Part shown: piece after piece, positions 1-10,008 of the stretch
Numbering within the stretch: position 1 is the first letter of the stretch
Layout: every line of letters begins with the position of its first letter
DNA from: Candidatus Thiodiazotropha endoloripes
Lineage (GTDB): Bacteria; Pseudomonadota; Gammaproteobacteria; Chromatiales; Chromatiaceae
Assembly: GCA_001709035.1 (NCBI GenBank)
Contig: LVKA01000015.1
Location: forward strand, 62,001-126,000
Direction of reading: 5' to 3'
DNA length: 64,000 nt
Translations under genes and position numbers: made by a program
The notes under the pieces: generated by a model
What the model was told of the DNA's origin: nothing
The model's database searches: none
Seen by the model: the letters and a program-made list of their open reading frames with translations, nothing else

Positions 1-862
1 GATAGAAAGTGCGACTATATTGTGCAATATCGAGCAGCTTGCTCGAGAAAATCATGGCGGTTATCACCACAACACCAACAAAGAAACTGGGTGCCATGTC
101 CTGCCACAAGGGAAACCCCGGCCAGATGAACTGAAAACCCAACCCTGTCAATGTGAAATTGAGTAATCCATAGAAGGTTAAGTACAGGGCATACCAGAAA
201 AAAAGCGGTGATTTAAGAAATAGCAAACCACCTATTGCTGATGCCACCAATAACACGATAGCACCAAAATAGAGCCCAAACCAAAGCTGTGACTGTGCAA
301 CATATTCGGCAAACGCAATCTGATTCCAGAGTCGAACTGGCAATTGAATTGAACCATTCGTCGTCAACCGCATATAGAGAGTCTTGATCTCACCCGGCAC
401 AAGATCAATGGTGAAGACATTCGTGCGAACCTGTACGTCACGTGCAGAGAATAAAAATGCATCTCCCCCAAGGCGCTTACTGAAACTTGTCTGACCATCG
501 GGCTCGTAGAGCTCGATTCGATCCATGAGTGGATAGTCAAGCTCGAGTAAAAAGGTCTGTGCGGAAGACAGATGGGAAGCCAGTGTGAAGCGCGTCCATA
601 CAGCAGCGTCGGTAAAACCGATTTTTCCGCCGTTAGACACATCCTGATATTGTGAATCTAGTGTTGCTGCACTGGCGCTATCGATATCCAGCTGGCGCTC
701 AGGATCGAGCAGAACCTGCATCACCCCAGTCAATGTGGCAAAACGGAAATCATCACCGACATCGGTCAAGTCAAGGTGTGTTTGTCCAAATACTGGAGGG
801 CTTAGAATAATCAAAAGCAGGAAGATCGCTGGAAAAACTCGCGGTACCCAGTGACTGAACAT
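1..862 (-). CDS. 7TMR-DISM sensor protein, N-terminal part (cut by window edge)
   Basis: Membrane sensor of the 7TMR-DISM class. It starts with a hydrophobic signal segment (MFSHWVPRVFPAIFLLLIIL). An extracellular beta-sandwich of the 7TMR-DISMED2 type follows at about residues 30-185, with the typical stretch WTRFTL...LELDYPLMDRIELY. The first helices of the 7TM bundle start near residue 200 (LWFGLYFGAIVLLVASAIGG). The reading frame stays open to the first base of the window, so the output domain is not visible; in this family it is often GGDEF, histidine kinase or adenylate cyclase. The ATG at 860-862 is the first good start after upstream stops. The gene faces away from the IS91 scar to its right. 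Family is clear; ligand and output are unknown. Confidence 0.8.
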   Translation of the reverse strand, partial: MFSHWVPRVFPAIFLLLIILSPPVFGQTHLDLTDVGDDFRFATLTGVMQVLLDPERQLDIDSASAATLDSQYQDVSNGGKIGFTDAAVWTRFTLASHLSSAQTFLLELDYPLMDRIELYEPDGQTSFSKRLGGDAFLFSARDVQVRTNVFTIDLVPGEIKTLYMRLTTNGSIQLPVRLWNQIAFAEYVAQSQLWFGLYFGAIVLLVASAIGGLLFLKSPLFFWYALYLTFYGLLNFTLTGLGFQFIWPGFPLWQDMAPSFFVGVVVITAMIFSSKLLDIAQYSRTFY

Positions 863-1217
863 CACCCACCCCAGGGTAAATCTGTGTAAATAGAATTCCT
901 GTCTCTCTAAATTGCCTCCCTTCGCTAAGCCGAGCCACTACAAATTAGTGCACACAGGCATATTATGTGCCTGTATCAGGATTTTTACTATGTCCATACA
1001 AGAATACACTTCTGCAACACTGTATATGAAACCCTCTGATCAACACTCCACGAGATTCACCAGTCTCTGGGACACTCATTAAATATTTCCGATATTTCAA
1101 AGAGTTAATCTCAAATATTCCCTTTAATCACTATTAAGTAGTAATAAGTCGGTAATTATTCAGTGCTGATCGCTGTCCTCTGTGCCAGATTTTTTTCTGG
1201 AGCTGGGCATATGCTAA
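863..1217. other. Intergenic, AT-rich; no gene seen
   Basis: This stretch lies between the start of the DISM sensor gene and the end of the transposase remnant. It is AT-rich and should carry the promoter of the sensor gene, but I see no convincing -35/-10 pair and no open frame worth calling. The terminus of the IS91 remnant may lie near 1170-1217, but I could not recognise a conserved IS end. Confidence 0.5.
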
Positions 1218-1595
1218 CTAGTCTGAATCGGGTGAGATCCGTGCTGCCGGCAGCAACTCGGAGGGGTGTTCTAAAATACCCTTGGCCTGTAAGTGATAAA
1301 GGCTCTTGTCGATGACCGCCTGATCCTCGATACTGGCGATTATCTTGGCTTCACCTCCGCACTTCTCGCAGATAGAGACGTCAATATTGAACACACGCTT
1401 CAGGCGTTGCGCCCAGGTCATCGCCTTGTACCGCTGTTGCGGAGTCTTATCATCACTCTCATGAGGCTTTGATCCTTTGCCACGTTTGGCGGACATTACA
1501 TCGACTCGGTATTTGCTGTTGGGCGCAAACACGCCATGAAACCGGGTCAGGTTCACCGTAGGCTTGGGTACCAGCGCCGCCAGCTTGGCGATAAA
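1218..1595 (-). pseudogene. IS91-family transposase, C-terminal remnant
   Basis: This encodes the C-terminal end of an IS91/ISCR-type rolling-circle transposase: KLAALVPKPTVNLTRFHGVF, then the basic linker, then MTWAQRLKRVFNIDV and the Cys pair CEKCGG of the terminal zinc-binding part. The homologous frame continues past the apparent GTG start at 1556 up to about 1595 (FIAKLAALVPKP), where it breaks off abruptly into EAL-domain sequence on the opposite strand. The HUH and tyrosine catalytic motifs are absent, so it cannot act alone. The N-terminal part of a similar transposase lies on the same strand at 3348-4255, so both pieces probably come from one element. Confidence 0.85.
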
Positions 1596-1808
1596 TTTGT
1601 GTCTGATATCCTACAGGATGAAAATGATGTAGCCATTGCCAAAGCCATAATCAGTATGGCTACAAACTTGTCACTGGATGTATTGGCGGAGGGTATCGAG
1701 ACCGAAGATCAGCTTAAGTTTCTGCTTCAGCAGGGTTGCAAATGTGGGCAGGGATTCTACTTTGCGCGACCGATGCCGGCCCCTGAGTTAGAAGCATTCA
1801 TGTCGTAG
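1590..1808 (+). pseudogene. EAL-domain protein, C-terminal stump
   Basis: From the junction base onward this reads as the last ~72 residues of an EAL phosphodiesterase domain: DKFVSDI, then NDVAIAKAIISMA, the conserved LAEGIET segment and the terminal GQGFYFARPMPAPE. It closely resembles the C-terminus of the PAS-GGDEF-EAL protein at 27271-29541, so it could derive from a paralogue. The E-A-L motif itself and most metal ligands are missing. Upstream in frame the sequence is antisense to the transposase remnant, so there is no genuine start. It is a truncated, non-functional relic whose 5' portion was replaced by IS91 sequence. Confidence 0.85.
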
Positions 1809-2068
1809 CGTACCTTAAAAGTCGAGTAATGCCGAAATCGGCAAGCAAACCAGCTCAGGCTTGCCTATCCATCGAACTACTGACCAGGTTGCTGTGATAC
1901 AGGAAGCCTTTCGATTCTTGACATTTCAAGCTGAAAATATCTTTAAAAATCTGGTATTTAACTGCAAAGCATCACGTGAGAAAAAGCCAACTAAAGATAT
2001 CGGTAAATTTTCCGATAAAAAGGCTATGTAAAACTATAATAAAAAACCACTCATAAGAGAAATCAATA

Positions 2069-3319
2069 GTGGCTAATTTAACGACACCCTCTGCAACAAC
2101 AATACAGCGTGTTTATCACCAACGCGTTCGTTTTCTCTACCAGGGAGGCGTGCGCGCTATCAGTTTTAACATCATCAATGCAGTTCTGCTTTGTTCTGTT
2201 TATTGGTTCACGCTACAGCCATCCTATTTAGTGACTTGGCTGATATTGATGACCCTGGTCTCAATAGCACGTATGACACACACCAGCCTGTCTCTGGAAA
2301 AAAGCTGGGAGTTCTCCACCGATAAAAGCAAATTGCTTCAATTTCGCCTTGGAGTCTTTGTAACAGGAGTAGTTTGGGGGACAGGATTTGCTATTTTCAG
2401 CCCCGAGTTGAACGACACCTACACCTTGCTCTTCCTGTTTACCCTCGCAGGCATGAGCGCTGGCGCATTTTCATCCATGGCCAGTGACAGATTCACCTAT
2501 CTACTCTACATCTTACCGATGCTGATTCCTGCCATATCCATTAGTGCATCGCAAGGGAATCTTCTAAGTCTGGTCATGACGATCATGCTCATACTTTTTA
2601 CCCTCATGCTTACAGTCTCTCATAAGCTTGCAGCTAAGACCTTTGCTGATGGATTTGAGTATCGCTTCGAGCACGAAGATCTTGTGAAAGAATTAGTAAA
2701 GAAAAATGATGACTTGAACTCCCTGAATCATGAGTTAGAGAAAACCCAGAAGGAGCTAAGCAGGATATCTCTTTCTGATGAGTTAACCCAGATACCTAAT
2801 CGACGGCATTTTATGCGAGTCCTGAAACTAGAAATAAAACGTGCTCGTCGGGAACATACGCCCCTGTCCGCCGTCATGATCGATGTTGATTACTTTAAGA
2901 AATTCAACGACACATATGGGCACTTAGAAGGTGACCAATGTTTACGCATGATTGCAACTGTCCTACGGGAAACTCTACAGCGATCAAGCGACTTCCTGGC
3001 CCGCTACGGAGGCGAGGAATTTGTCGCACTCTTACCGAACACCAACCAGGATAGTGCTTTAATTGTTGCTGAGCGGATGCGCATGGCTATCTTTGATGCT
3101 GACATAGAACATCGTGAATGCGCATTAGGCCGGGTAACGATAAGCGCCGGTATTGCATCTTGTTCTGCAGTCAATGGATGTAAAAATTGGCAAACACTTA
3201 TCGAGCTTGCTGATCGATCCCTGTACCAATCAAAGTCTGAAGGGCGAAATCGCGTATCTGCACACGACCAAAATGCCGTGGTAGTCCCAATAACGCCTGG
3301 CCATACTTCCCTGGATTAA
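2069..3319 (+). CDS. Membrane diguanylate cyclase (GGDEF)
   Basis: Predicted c-di-GMP synthase at the inner membrane. Residues ~30-195 form about six hydrophobic segments in three close pairs, an integral sensor region of unrecognised type. A short coiled coil follows at ~205-235 (KKNDDLNSLNHELEKTQKEL). The GGDEF domain then runs from DELTQIPNRRHF to the C-terminus. The active-site loop is GGEEF (RYGGEEFVALLP), an accepted active variant. The product-inhibition motif RxxD (RSSD) lies five residues upstream, so feedback inhibition is likely. Translation starts at GTG 2069 behind a weak AAGAGA. The intact gene is trapped between the two halves of a broken IS91 transposase, which suggests it arrived with or was moved by the element. 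Confidence 0.88.
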   Translation: MANLTTPSATTIQRVYHQRVRFLYQGGVRAISFNIINAVLLCSVYWFTLQPSYLVTWLILMTLVSIARMTHTSLSLEKSWEFSTDKSKLLQFRLGVFVTGVVWGTGFAIFSPELNDTYTLLFLFTLAGMSAGAFSSMASDRFTYLLYILPMLIPAISISASQGNLLSLVMTIMLILFTLMLTVSHKLAAKTFADGFEYRFEHEDLVKELVKKNDDLNSLNHELEKTQKELSRISLSDELTQIPNRRHFMRVLKLEIKRARREHTPLSAVMIDVDYFKKFNDTYGHLEGDQCLRMIATVLRETLQRSSDFLARYGGEEFVALLPNTNQDSALIVAERMRMAIFDADIEHRECALGRVTISAGIASCSAVNGCKNWQTLIELADRSLYQSKSEGRNRVSAHDQNAVVVPITPGHTSLD

Positions 3320-3347
3320 CCGCTTTGCGCATGGTTTCATTTTTGCT

Positions 3348-4255
3348 TCACCTGACTCTACCGCCCAGCCGGCGATTATGGGCCGGGTGACGGCGTCCGT
3401 TTGGGCTGACTTTGCGTCCCTGTTGGAGTCCGATGGCAACGCGGTAACTCACCGAGCAGCCCAATACCTGTTGCATCGGATCTTCGTCTTGATCTTCCAG
3501 ATTCAGGTAGCTGTTTTCCACATCGCGTTCCAGGATTCCCTCGCGCTCAAGAAACCCGGCAACCCGATGGCTGATCCTATGCACCAACTCCGTCAATTCC
3601 TGCTGAGCGGGTGCATGGGCACAATGAAATCAACTTTTACCCCAGGGCGTGGTGGTGTAAACACCGTCCAGAAACAGCATGTGAAATGCACGTTCAAATT
3701 GAGCGCACTGCCGAATCTTTGGAGCAGCGTCACCGCACCAGTCTGCGCGGTTTTTCGAGTGAATCCCGACTTCTTAATAAGATGGGACGAGATGGCCCTG
3801 TAAACGATCCCCAGCACCCGCCTCATCAGTTGCGGGCAGCTGGCAAACAGGAACCGCAATTGAAATGGGAAGCTCAGCACCCATTGTCGGATCGGTTGTT
3901 CTGGTAAAACCTCATCCACCAACAGTGCAGCACTTTCCGCCATACGTCTTGCGCCACAGCTGGGGCAAAATCCGCGCCGCTTACAGCTGAATGCTACCAG
4001 GTGTTCATGATGACATTCGCTGCATTGCACCCGCAGGAAGCCGTGTTCCAGGCGGCCACATTTGAGGTAATCCGCAAATTCCTGTGCCACATGCAAGGGC
4101 AAGGGCTTGCCCTGCATGGCCATCACATCCCTAAATTCCGGGTAATACCGCTCGATGAATTGATAGAGCAGCGTCTGTTCCGGCCAGTGACGTTTATAAG
4201 GTGGGCTGAGTGGCGATCGGTCCGTGATCGCTGCTTGAGACATAGCATGCTCCAT
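3348..4255 (-). pseudogene. IS91-family transposase, N-terminal part, frameshifted
   Basis: N-terminal and central part of an IS91-type HUH transposase. It has the zinc-ribbon CSECHHEH...CKRRGFCPSCGARRMAE and then the block WVLSFPFQLRFLFA. It is broken at least twice: one base is missing near 3686, just at the HUH motif (expected NVHFHMLFLDGVY), and an in-frame TGA lies at 3632-3630 (WGKS*FHCAHAPAQQ). The downstream frame ELTELVHRISHRVAGFLER runs to about VAIGLQQGRKV and then loses similarity. The tyrosine-containing region is missing; the C-terminus is found separately at 1218-1595. Dead element. Confidence 0.88.
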
Positions 4256-4356
4256 TCCATGCAGCTTTCAATATTCTCACAATGTTCTCTATGTAGCTAT
4301 ATGCTATTCTCGACTACATGGATGTCAGGTACTTATCGACACCCAGCAAGCCTCAT

Positions 4357-4386
4357 ACAGACCGGAGGCAAATCCCTCCGGTCTGT
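4357..4386 (-). terminator. Perfect 12-bp hairpin after acnB
   Basis: ACAGACCGGAGG and CCTCCGGTCTGT form a perfect 12-bp stem around a 6-base loop, just downstream of the acnB stop. There is no strong T-run after the stem on the minus strand, so it may act as a terminator with weak U-tract or as an mRNA 3'-end stabiliser. It also insulates acnB from the IS91 scar. Confidence 0.65.
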
Positions 4387-4394
4387 CTAGATCA

Positions 4395-6998
4395 TCAAGC
4401 GATCAGCTTAACCGCAATCTCCTGCCCCCGCTTCGCCGATGCCACATACTCATCCATCTTGTCGAAGTTGAGATACCTGTAGATCTCCGGCGCCATGGAG
4501 TCGATCTTGGTGGCGTAGGCCATGTACTCCTCCACCGTGGGTAGCTTGCCCATGACGGCGGCCACTGCGGCCAGCTCTGCTGATGACAGGAAGACATCGG
4601 CACCCTGCCCCAAGCGGTTGGGGAAGTTACGTGTGGAAGTGGAGACCGCTGTTGAACCCGCCGCAATACGCGCCTGGTTACCCATACAGAGTGAACAGCC
4701 GGGCATCTCGGTGCGGGCACCAGCACTGGCGTAGACGTTATAGACACCCTCCTCCATCAGCTGCTGCTCATCCATCTTGGTGGGCGGCGCCAGCCAGAGG
4801 CGGGTCGGGATAGACTCGCCGGAGGCCTCCAGCATCTTGGCGGTGGCACGGAAGTGACCGATGTTGGTCATACAGGAGCCGATGAAGACTTCGTCGATCT
4901 TGGTGCCGGCGATCTCCGACAGGGGCTTCACATCGTCCGGATCGTTGGGGCATGCCAGCAGAGGCTCTTTGATCTCGGACATGTTGATCTCGATGACTTC
5001 GGCATACTCCGCATCCGCATCGGCACGCATCAGGCTCGGATTCTCCAGCCACGCTTCCATCGCCCGGGCGCGACGCTCCAGGGTGCGGGCATCCTCGTAG
5101 CCGTTATCGATCATCCAACGCAGCATGGTGATGTTGGAGCGCAGGTATTCCGCCACCGACTCTTCGGAAAGCTCGATGGAGCAGCCACCGGCGGAGCGCT
5201 CGGCCGAGGCGTCAGAGAGTTCGAAGGCCTGCTCAACAGTCAGATCGGGCAGCCCCTGGATCTCCAGGATGCGACCGTTATAGATGTTCTTTTTGCCCTT
5301 CTTCTCCACGGTCAGCAGACCCCGCTGCAGAGCGGCGTAGGGAATGGCGTTGACCAGATCACGCAGGGTGATCCCGGGCTGCATCTCACCGCTGAATTTC
5401 ACCAGTACCGACTCGGGCATATCCAGCGGGATTACCCCCAGAGCCGCACCGAAGGCGACCAGACCGGAACCGGCCGGGAATGAGATGCCCAGCGGGAAAC
5501 GGGTGTGGGAGTCACCACCGGTACCCACCTGATCGGGCAGCAGCATACGGTTGAGCCAGGAGTGGATGATGCCGTCACCGGGACGCAGGGAGACACCGCC
5601 GCGATTCTGAATGAAATCGGGCAGAGTGTGCTGGGTGTTGATATCCACCGGCTTGGGATAGGCGGCGGTATGGCAGAAGGACTGCATCACCAGATCCGCA
5701 CTGAAACCAAGACAGGCCAACTCTTTCAGCTCGTCACGGGTCATCGGGCCGGTGGTATCCTGGGAACCGACCGTACTCATGCGTGGCTCACAGTAGGTGC
5801 CGGGACGGATACCCTCTACCCCACAGGCTTTGCCCACCATCTTCTGCGCCAGGGTAAAGCCCTTGCCGGAATCCTGCGGATCGACCGGACGACGAAACAG
5901 ATCCGTGGCGCCCAGGCCAAGCGCTTCACGTGCCCGTTCGGTGAGCGAGCGGCCGATGATCAGGGGAATACGACCGCCCGCCTTCGCCTCGTCGAGCAGT
6001 ACCTCGGTCTTCAGGCTGAACTCGGAGAGCAGTTCACCGGATTCCGTTTCGATCTTACCCTCATAGGGCTTGACCACGATCACGTCACCCATGGCGAGCT
6101 TCTCCACCGGGCACTCGATTGGCAGGGCGCCGGAATCCTCAACGGTATTGAAAAAGATCGGTGCGATCTTGCCGCCCAGTACCACACCACCCTGACGTTT
6201 GTTGGGTACGAAGGGGATGTCGTCACCCATGTGCCAGAGTACCGAATTGGTGGCTGACTTACGCGAGGAGCCGGTACCCACAACGTCGCCCACATAGGCC
6301 AGGGGCACTCCCTTCTCCTTGAGTGAATGGAGTTCGGAGATCGGGCCGATCTTACCCTGCTCATCCGGTTTGATGCCTTCACGCTCATTTTTCAGCATCG
6401 CCAGGGCATGCAGCGGAATATCGGGACGGGACCAGGCATCCTGGGCCGGTGACAGGTCGTCGGTGTTGGTCTCGCCGGTCACCTTGAATACCCTGAGCTT
6501 GATCTCTTCAGGCACATCGGGCTTGCGCTTGAACCACTCGGCCTCGGCCCAGGAGTTCATCACTGCCTTGGCGTTGGCATTTCCTGCATCCGCCTTCTCC
6601 TTCACATCGTGGAAGGCATCGAACATCAGCAGGGTGAACTTCAATTGCTCAGCGGCCAGCTCTCCCAGCTCTGCGTCATCCATCAGTTCGATCAGTGGTT
6701 GGATATTGTAGCCCCCCAGCATGGTGCCCAGCAGCTCTACTGCCTTGGCCTTATCCACCAGAGGGCTTGCCGCCTCACCCTTGGCCACGGCGGCCAGAAA
6801 ACCCGCTTTAACGTAAGCCGCATCGTCAACACCTGGCGGCACCCGGTTGGTCAGAAGTTCGAGCAGGGTCTCCTCCTCTCCCGCTGGCGGGCTCTTCAAC
6901 AGCTCAACCAGATCGGCGACCTGCTGTGCATTCAGGGGCAGTGGGGGGATACCTTGTTCGGCACGTTCTGCAACATGTTGACGATAGGCTTCGAGCAT
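4395..6998 (-). CDS. acnB: Aconitate hydratase B
   Basis: Bifunctional aconitase/2-methylisocitrate dehydratase of the TCA cycle, cytoplasmic, with a labile [4Fe-4S] cluster. The 867 residues from [15 protein letters not shown] match the family length. The N-terminal HEAT-like region (~1-160) is followed by the swivel domain ([29 protein letters not shown]) and the catalytic domains. Cluster cysteines are visible in [10 protein letters not shown] and [10 protein letters not shown] chose ATG 6998 because GAGGAGAG sits directly upstream; the frame stays open 25 codons further but without a ribosome site. It is divergent from a LysR gene, which may control it. AcnB can also act as an iron-responsive RNA-binding protein in gammaproteobacteria. 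Confidence 0.97.
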   Translation of the reverse strand: MLEAYRQHVAERAEQGIPPLPLNAQQVADLVELLKSPPAGEEETLLELLTNRVPPGVDDAAYVKAGFLAAVAKGEAASPLVDKAKAVELLGTMLGGYNIQPLIELMDDAELGELAAEQLKFTLLMFDAFHDVKEKADAGNANAKAVMNSWAEAEWFKRKPDVPEEIKLRVFKVTGETNTDDLSPAQDAWSRPDIPLHALAMLKNEREGIKPDEQGKIGPISELHSLKEKGVPLAYVGDVVGTGSSRKSATNSVLWHMGDDIPFVPNKRQGGVVLGGKIAPIFFNTVEDSGALPIECPVEKLAMGDVIVVKPYEGKIETESGELLSEFSLKTEVLLDEAKAGGRIPLIIGRSLTERAREALGLGATDLFRRPVDPQDSGKGFTLAQKMVGKACGVEGIRPGTYCEPRMSTVGSQDTTGPMTRDELKELACLGFSADLVMQSFCHTAAYPKPVDINTQHTLPDFIQNRGGVSLRPGDGIIHSWLNRMLLPDQVGTGGDSHTRFPLGISFPAGSGLVAFGAALGVIPLDMPESVLVKFSGEMQPGITLRDLVNAIPYAALQRGLLTVEKKGKKNIYNGRILEIQGLPDLTVEQAFELSDASAERSAGGCSIELSEESVAEYLRSNITMLRWMIDNGYEDARTLERRARAMEAWLENPSLMRADADAEYAEVIEINMSEIKEPLLACPNDPDDVKPLSEIAGTKIDEVFIGSCMTNIGHFRATAKMLEASGESIPTRLWLAPPTKMDEQQLMEEGVYNVYASAGARTEMPGCSLCMGNQARIAAGSTAVSTSTRNFPNRLGQGADVFLSSAELAAVAAVMGKLPTVEEYMAYATKIDSMAPEIYRYLNFDKMDEYVASAKRGQEIAVKLIA

Positions 6999-7279
6999 AA
7001 TCTCTCTCCTCGGTTCAGGGGACCAACGGCCAGTCATGCCCGTTGTCCGATGGTGATCGTTCCGGTTAAGCAACCGGATAATGGGGGCACGATATCAGAC
7101 CGTTTATCATACGTATAATTGATTGTTCGCATGTATTATATAAATATTTTGCATGCTATAATTCCGCCAGGCCCTCTTCATCCTAGGTTTTTGTGGTTCG
7201 AAATCCCTGCCCTCTCCCATAGGAGTGACCCCATGCAAGCTTTCTCATCCGATCATTATCTCGACTGGAGATAACCGCC
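6999..7279. promoter_or_regulatory. Divergent promoter region acnB / lysR-type gene
   Basis: Shared 280-base intergenic region. Around 7110-7165 it is very AT-rich and contains TATAAT at 7114-7119 and 7157-7162 on the plus strand and at 7140-7135 on the minus strand, usable as -10 elements in both directions. No confident -35 partner is visible. A LysR protein encoded on one side would typically bind here, but I could not single out one T-N11-A operator. Confidence 0.45.
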
Positions 7280-8161
7280 ATGGACCTGTTGTTGATGCGA
7301 TCTCTGCTTGCGATTGCCGATACCGGTTCGATCACTGAAGCGGCGGATCGGATCGGTCTCACCCAGCCTGCCCTCTCCCGCCGGTTGCAACAACTGGAGG
7401 ATTATTTTGGTGCCGAGTTGTTCTCCCGCGGTCGCAAGGGGGTGCAGTTGACTGAAATCGGTCGCCTGGTGGAGAGCGAGGCCCGCATCCTGATTGCCCG
7501 CTACGATCACCTACGGGACCAGGTCAGAGCGCATCAGGGTCTCGAAGGGGGCACAGTGAGAATCGGCGGCGGCGCCACCGCAGTCTCATTTCTTCTGCCG
7601 AAAGCAATCGCCTCCTTCCAGGGCAGCCATCCGGCCGTGAAGTTTCAGTTGAAAGAGGCCGGTAGTAATGAGGTGGCCGAGGACGTGATCAATGGCCGCC
7701 TGGAACTGGGATTGGTGACCATGCCGGTGAAAAACCGGGAACTCAAAGTCTGGCCACTGCTCACCGACCGGATCGTGCTGGTTGGACCCAATCAGCACCC
7801 ACTGGCGAAAAAGCGCCGCATCAGTGCCAGCGCATTGGATGGCATCTCCTTTGTCGGCTTTGAAGCGGATACTGCGGTTCGCCAGATCATCGATGCCACA
7901 CTGCGGGATGCGGGTGTAGAAATGAATGTGGTGATGGAGCTTCGTTCGATCCCCGCCATCCTTAGGATGGTGGCCACCACCGGCAATCTGGCCTTCGTCA
8001 GTCAGCTCGGAGTGGACAGCCTGGAGGATGTGGCTGAGATCGAGGTCAAGGATTTCAAGGTCGAGAGAGAGCTGGCGGTGATTGCCCGTCGCGGCAGCAC
8101 CCTCTCACCGGCAGCTCAGGCGTTTGCCGATCTGTTGCGGGAGGCAGTGGTTGAGGGGTAA
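7280..8161 (+). CDS. LysR-family transcriptional regulator
   Basis: DNA-binding regulator of 293 residues, standard LysR length. The N-terminal winged helix-turn-helix is clear (SITEAADRIGLTQPALSRRL, then LEDYFGAELFSR). From ~residue 88 follows the two-lobed periplasmic-binding-protein-like effector domain (VRIGGGATAVSFLLPKAI...). The gene is divergent from acnB and its 3' end converges on the guanidine operon, ending 30 bases from the end of atzF. LysR regulators usually control the divergent neighbour, which points to acnB; control of the guanidine genes is less likely because those carry a riboswitch. GGAG lies about nine bases before the ATG. The effector cannot be deduced. Confidence 0.93.
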   Translation: MDLLLMRSLLAIADTGSITEAADRIGLTQPALSRRLQQLEDYFGAELFSRGRKGVQLTEIGRLVESEARILIARYDHLRDQVRAHQGLEGGTVRIGGGATAVSFLLPKAIASFQGSHPAVKFQLKEAGSNEVAEDVINGRLELGLVTMPVKNRELKVWPLLTDRIVLVGPNQHPLAKKRRISASALDGISFVGFEADTAVRQIIDATLRDAGVEMNVVMELRSIPAILRMVATTGNLAFVSQLGVDSLEDVAEIEVKDFKVERELAVIARRGSTLSPAAQAFADLLREAVVEG

Positions 8162-8193
8162 CTGGATAACTTGCTTCACCCAATCGAACAGGA

Positions 8194-10005
8194 CTACCTG
8201 TTCAGATAAGTCTTCCAACCGCCATAACCGGTAATCTCTTCTGCGTTGGAAATCGCATAAGGTTCACAGATGAAACCGCTCGCCTCGGTACCATCGGCAA
8301 GTTGCAACTTACCAATACCGAGTGGCGATGGAATGGCTGCAACGAAACTACCGAACTGACTCTGTGGCATCGACCAGACTTCGACTTCGATCGCCTCACC
8401 CGCTGCTTCATCCAGTATCAATCCGGGTCTTGCGGGTGGTCCACCTGGCAAGGCATACATTCTGTAAATCGGGGCTGTTTCGGTTTTAGCTATAAGTGTG
8501 GCGCCACGTTCCGTTAACTGCCAGTTAAGCGGCAGGCCCTGCAGATGGGCGCCACACACCACAACGTCGATCTTATTGTAGTCACCCACTGATGGTTGAG
8601 CAGTTGATTGAAGTTCATACTGGGAGGCACCGATTTTCAACTCAAACTGTCGGTGAATCCGTTTCGCAATGGAGAGCAGGGCCCGGTCTGTAAAGGCATC
8701 GCCGACCAGGGTAATGCCGAAAGGCAGACCGGAAGCGGTCATCTGCGTCGGCACGGCCACTGAAGCCAGATCCAGCAGATTCATAAAGTTGGTGTAGTAA
8801 CCCAACTGACTGTTACGCAGAATAGGCTCTTGCAACATCTGCTCGATGGTAAAACAGGTGCCTGCGGTTGGTGTCAGCAGACAGTCGACCGCTGCCAGTT
8901 GTCGATCACAGATTGCCTTCAACCCGCTCAATCTGTATTGAGCTTCGAACAGGCTGCTGGCCTGTAATGCCTTACCGGGTTCGATAATCTCCTGCACGAC
9001 CGGAAACAGTGCTTCCGGGTTGTCATCGATCAAAGGCTGGGTTGCCAGATAACGCTCTGCCACCCAGGGCCCTTCATAGAGTAGTCTGGCTGCTTCGGCA
9101 AAGGGTTGATACTCAATCTCGACAAATTCGATCCCGTCTGTTTCAAGTTGCTTGAGGGTATCGCGATAGGCTTGTTGATAGGCCTGATCACCGAAGAAGT
9201 TCAACTGCTTCCCGGGGATGACACCGATCTTCAGCGGTCCTTGCCGCTCACCATAGTGCCGCTGCTGATTCTGAAACGGATTGTTGCGGCTGTATTCGTC
9301 ATCCGCATCATAGGCTTCAGCCACCGACAGCACCAGATTGGCATCGTCGGTGTCGCAGGCGAAGACGGTGATGCAATCCAGACTTCGGCAGGCTGGCACC
9401 AGGCCTTTGGTGGATAACAGACCCCGGCTTGGTTTCAATCCGACCAGGTTGTTGAAACAGGCTGGCACCCGGCCCGATCCGGCGGTATCTGTACCCAGAC
9501 TGAAGCAGGCCAATCCAAGAGCAACCGACACAGCGGAACCGGAACTGGATCCACCGCTGATATAGTCCGGCTTGAAAGCATTACTGCAGGCACCCCAGGG
9601 GGACCGGGTACCGTTCAGGCCGGTGGCGAACTGATCCAGATTGGCTTTACCCACCGGGATGGCACCGGCGGCAATCAATCGCTCAACCACGGTCGCGGAT
9701 GCCGTCGGGGTATAGGCAAACTCGATACAGGCCGCTGTGGTCGGGATCTCATTGAGATCGATATTATCTTTGATGGCAAAGGGAATGCCCCATAAGGGGA
9801 AGCGCGCCAGATCGAGCTGTTGCAATCGATCGAGATAGTGTGCCTGCTCTGCTTCACTGAGCAGATGGATCCAGATGTTGTAATCCTCATACTCCGAGGC
9901 ACGCTTACGGATCGTCTGCATCACCTGCTCAGGTGTCAGACTGCCGCTAAGATAGGCTCTGCGTAGTGCAGAGATGGTCATCTCATAGGGAAAGTCTGTT
10001 GTCAT
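8194..10005 (-). CDS. atzF: Allophanate hydrolase
   Basis: Amidase-signature enzyme that splits allophanate into ammonia and CO2, the last step of guanidine/urea carboxylase pathways. The Ser-cisSer-Lys triad is visible: Lys in FAIKDNID, the GGSSSGSAVS block and GTDTAGSGRVPA. The ~600-residue length includes the C-terminal domain seen in two-domain allophanate hydrolases, ending in the typical ITGYGGW segment. It follows the carboxylase gene with a three-base gap, so the two are translationally coupled and their products act in sequence. It is the last gene of the operon. Confidence 0.96.
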   Translation of the reverse strand: MTTDFPYEMTISALRRAYLSGSLTPEQVMQTIRKRASEYEDYNIWIHLLSEAEQAHYLDRLQQLDLARFPLWGIPFAIKDNIDLNEIPTTAACIEFAYTPTASATVVERLIAAGAIPVGKANLDQFATGLNGTRSPWGACSNAFKPDYISGGSSSGSAVSVALGLACFSLGTDTAGSGRVPACFNNLVGLKPSRGLLSTKGLVPACRSLDCITVFACDTDDANLVLSVAEAYDADDEYSRNNPFQNQQRHYGERQGPLKIGVIPGKQLNFFGDQAYQQAYRDTLKQLETDGIEFVEIEYQPFAEAARLLYEGPWVAERYLATQPLIDDNPEALFPVVQEIIEPGKALQASSLFEAQYRLSGLKAICDRQLAAVDCLLTPTAGTCFTIEQMLQEPILRNSQLGYYTNFMNLLDLASVAVPTQMTASGLPFGITLVGDAFTDRALLSIAKRIHRQFELKIGASQYELQSTAQPSVGDYNKIDVVVCGAHLQGLPLNWQLTERGATLIAKTETAPIYRMYALPGGPPARPGLILDEAAGEAIEVEVWSMPQSQFGSFVAAIPSPLGIGKLQLADGTEASGFICEPYAISNAEEITGYGGWKTYLNR

Positions 10006-10008
10006 GAG

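Noticed and set aside
4403-6711. Several plus-strand frames across acnB
   Set aside because: They are antisense shadows of the high-confidence acnB reading frame without own motifs.
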